Part shown: positions 62,066 to 64,000 of the stretch, in pieces | How positions within the stretch are numbered: position 1 is the stretch's first letter | Layout: every line of letters starts with the position of its first letter | From: Dyadobacter sp. CY312 | GTDB lineage: Bacteria > Bacteroidota > Bacteroidia > Cytophagales > Spirosomataceae | Direction: 5' to 3' | Length of the DNA: 64,000 bases | Assembly: GCF_021390535.1 (NCBI RefSeq) | Contig: NZ_JAJUXG010000003.1 | Location: 434,001-498,000, forward strand | The notes under the pieces: generated by a model | What the model was told of the DNA's origin: nothing | What the model saw: only the letters and a program-made list of their open reading frames with translations | Database searches by the model: none | Position numbers and translations under genes: made by a program

Positions 62066-64000
62066 ATGAACAAAAACATACTTCTCCTGATATTAATCTT
62101 AACAGGAACAATCTCAGGTGCTTACTCCCAGACAAATTATACTATAAAGGGGCGTATCACAGATGCTTCCACCGGCGATCCTATACCCTTTGCTAATGTT
62201 GCGGTAAAGTCCTCTTCATCAGGAGCTACTACAAATTTTGATGGCTTTTACCAGTTAAAATATACCCCGCCGGCCGACTCACTGATTGTAACTTATGTCG
62301 GTTATGGAAACAGAAGCAAAGCTATCGCGCCGAATGTGCCAGAACAAACCCTTGATATACAACTTACACCAGGCGCACTCCAGCTTCACGAAGTAAAAAT
62401 ATTTGCAGGAGAAAACCCTGCTTACGCCATCATGCGGAAAGTTGTTGCCAACAAAAAGGAAAATAATCCTGAAAACGTATCCGCGTACGAATATCAAAGC
62501 TACAATAAGATACAGATCGATATTGATAATCTTTCCGAGAAATTCAGGAAGCGGAAGGCGATTAAAAAGATGACGCATATTGTGGACAAGTACGATGAGA
62601 TTAAGGGGGAAGACGGCGAAACGATCATCCCGATCTTTATATCAGAATCGGTATCCAGTGTCTATTTTAGAAATAACCCGAAGAAAAAGAAGGAGATCAT
62701 TCAGAAAACCAAAGTCTCAGGCGTTGGACTTACAGATGGAAGTCTGGTTTCGCAGGTTGTTGGTTCATCGTTTCAACAGTATAATTTTTATAACAACTGG
62801 CTCAATATTCTTGAAAAGGACTTTGTGTCACCCATAGCGGACAGCTGGAAAATCAACTACGAATACTACCTCGCCGACAGCATACCGAATGGGAATGGAT
62901 ACGATTATCAGATCGAGTTTGAGCCTCGCAGAGAGCAGGATCTTGCGTTCACAGGTTCTTTCTGGATAGATGGAGATGGTTACGCGCTCACCCAAATTGA
63001 TGCAAACGTTGGAAAGCGCGCCAATCTGAATTTCATTGAAAAAATTAAAGTTCAGCAATCTTATGAATTGGCCGACTCGGCAAAACGATGGGTACCACAA
63101 AAAACGCGTGTGCTTATTGATGTAGACGAACCCACGAAGCAAACCGCAGGAATGCTTTTGAAATTCTATTCTTCCAACTCAAATTATAAAATTGGCGCTC
63201 CGCTAAGCAACAAATTTTATGACACTGGCATAGAGCTTAGCGAAGACTATATGCAACACGATTCCACCTTCTGGAAACAAAGCAGACCTGAATCACTCAC
63301 ACCCTCAGAAATACTTAGTTTTCAGCTCGTTGACTCTCTGAAAGTACTGCCCGTTGTAAAAACCTACACCGAGATCCTGAATATTTTTGTGAACGGATAC
63401 AAAAAACTGGACAAATGGAACATTGATATCGGACCATATCTGTTTCTATATGCCAACAATGCAGTGGAAGGTCACCGTTTTCGCCTCGGTTTCCGAACCG
63501 ATCCCGGATTTAGCAGAAAGTGGATTTTTAGTGGCTATGGTGCGTATGGCACCCGCGACAAGGAGTTTAAATATGGAGCAGGAATGGATTACATTCTCTC
63601 CCGCAAACCGTGGACCATGGCCGGGATCTCCTATTCAAAAGACCTGGAGAGACTTGGTGTTTCAGCAGAAACCATTGGACCTAATACGCTCTTTGGCGCG
63701 TTTTCCAGATTTGGTGCTTTCCGACGTGCTTATTGGCAGGAGGATGTCGCGGCATATTTCAGAAGGGAAGTTGTGAAAGGACTTACGGGAAGTATTCAAC
63801 TAAAACACAGAAACTTTAAGCCGTTATTTCCTTTTGCATACAAAACCAATCCGGAAGCCGGTATTGAATCTCCATTGAAAAGTGCTTTTGAAACCACTGA
63901 GCTTAACTTTGAAACGAGGCTCGCAAGAAAGGAAACCTTCCTGCAAAATGATAATGAGCGGATAAGCATGGGCAACGGTGACTCGCCAGCATTTACATTT
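62066..64000 (+). CDS. DUF5686-type outer membrane protein with carboxypeptidase-regulatory domain (C-terminus beyond window)
   Basis: An open frame from the ATG at 62066 to the window end, 645 residues. Signal peptide LLLILILTGTISGAYSQ. Residues about 25-115 are a CarboxypepD_reg-like domain (IKGRITDASTGDPIPFANV, NFDGFYQLKY). The centre is the DUF5686 region (PAYAIMRKVVANKKENNP, FWIDGDGYALTQIDANV). From about 440 the strands look like an outer membrane barrel (DIGPYLFLYANNAVEGHRFRL). The function is unknown. It lies 48 nt after the SanA-like gene. Confidence 0.85.
   Translation, partial: MNKNILLLILILTGTISGAYSQTNYTIKGRITDASTGDPIPFANVAVKSSSSGATTNFDGFYQLKYTPPADSLIVTYVGYGNRSKAIAPNVPEQTLDIQLTPGALQLHEVKIFAGENPAYAIMRKVVANKKENNPENVSAYEYQSYNKIQIDIDNLSEKFRKRKAIKKMTHIVDKYDEIKGEDGETIIPIFISESVSSVYFRNNPKKKKEIIQKTKVSGVGLTDGSLVSQVVGSSFQQYNFYNNWLNILEKDFVSPIADSWKINYEYYLADSIPNGNGYDYQIEFEPRREQDLAFTGSFWIDGDGYALTQIDANVGKRANLNFIEKIKVQQSYELADSAKRWVPQKTRVLIDVDEPTKQTAGMLLKFYSSNSNYKIGAPLSNKFYDTGIELSEDYMQHDSTFWKQSRPESLTPSEILSFQLVDSLKVLPVVKTYTEILNIFVNGYKKLDKWNIDIGPYLFLYANNAVEGHRFRLGFRTDPGFSRKWIFSGYGAYGTRDKEFKYGAGMDYILSRKPWTMAGISYSKDLERLGVSAETIGPNTLFGAFSRFGAFRRAYWQEDVAAYFRREVVKGLTGSIQLKHRNFKPLFPFAYKTNPEAGIESPLKSAFETTELNFETRLARKETFLQNDNERISMGNGDSPAFTF

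Noticed and set aside
36600..64000. Search for -24/-12 sigma-54 promoters (TGGCAC-N5-TTGC) that the NtrC-type regulator might use
   Set aside because: Only matches with wrong spacing inside coding regions were seen, for example within the GH127 gene near 53914.
1..64000. Prophage, CRISPR array, integrative element or biosynthetic gene cluster
   Set aside because: No cas genes, no regular repeat arrays, no integrase or phage structural genes and no modular synthetases were seen; gene content is chromosomal and compact.

Overview
The window looks like a chromosomal segment of a Bacteroidota bacterium of the order Cytophagales, most like Dyadobacter or a close Spirosomataceae relative. Signs are the moderate GC, TAnnTTTG-type -7 promoter boxes with few Shine-Dalgarno sites, a TonB-dependent receptor and a DUF5686 protein with carboxypeptidase-regulatory N-termini, many secreted or lipoprotein enzymes, LytTR and NtrC-type regulators, and DUF1680/GH127 and DUF1343/NamZ proteins. 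The genus is inferred from protein style, not from a search.

Layout. 1-7.5 kb: truncated TPR signalling protein, alpha/beta hydrolase, pgk, a FAN1-like VRR-NUC nuclease and an unrecognised secreted barrel protein with a lysine tail. 7.7-15 kb: secreted catabolic block with an M16 peptidase pair whose active-site halves are split between subunits, two exported sugar isomerase-like TIM barrels and an M28 carboxypeptidase. 15-30 kb: leuS, a small barrel, a ScfR-like XRE regulator, a fatty acid hydroxylase/sterol desaturase, a glutaryl-CoA-type dehydrogenase directly behind a ParE-like toxin-antitoxin pair, stress-type small proteins and an FtsX-type ABC permease. 30-36 kb: TonB receptor and a TPP-riboswitch-controlled thiamin salvage operon, thiM-thiE-thiD-tenA. 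36-46 kb: HAD phosphatase, NtrY-like kinase, amino acid permease, a secreted phosphodiesterase beside an ethanolamine permease, LytTR regulator, NamZ and a radical SAM protein. 47-52 kb: M42 aminopeptidase, a tiny HExxH protein, greA, fmt, a transposase remnant and an NtrC-type regulator. 52-64 kb: GH127 arabinofuranosidase, a third TIM barrel, a FAD oxidoreductase, a CoA pyrophosphatase, parC, a SanA-like protein and a truncated DUF5686 protein.

Most of the window is ordinary housekeeping and scavenging: secreted peptidases and glycan enzymes, salvage of thiamin, ethanolamine and peptidoglycan, and central information genes. No tRNA, rRNA, CRISPR array, prophage or intact insertion sequence was seen. 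The best candidates for something undescribed are regulatory. The greA leader has a clear promoter, two overlapping mini-ORFs and an intrinsic terminator whose loop holds a mini-ORF stop codon. The radical SAM gene has an operator-like palindrome and a 17-bp direct repeat at its promoter. Several near-perfect extragenic palindromes occur, together with a short remnant that resembles the C-terminus of an IS200/Y1 (REP-associated) transposase.
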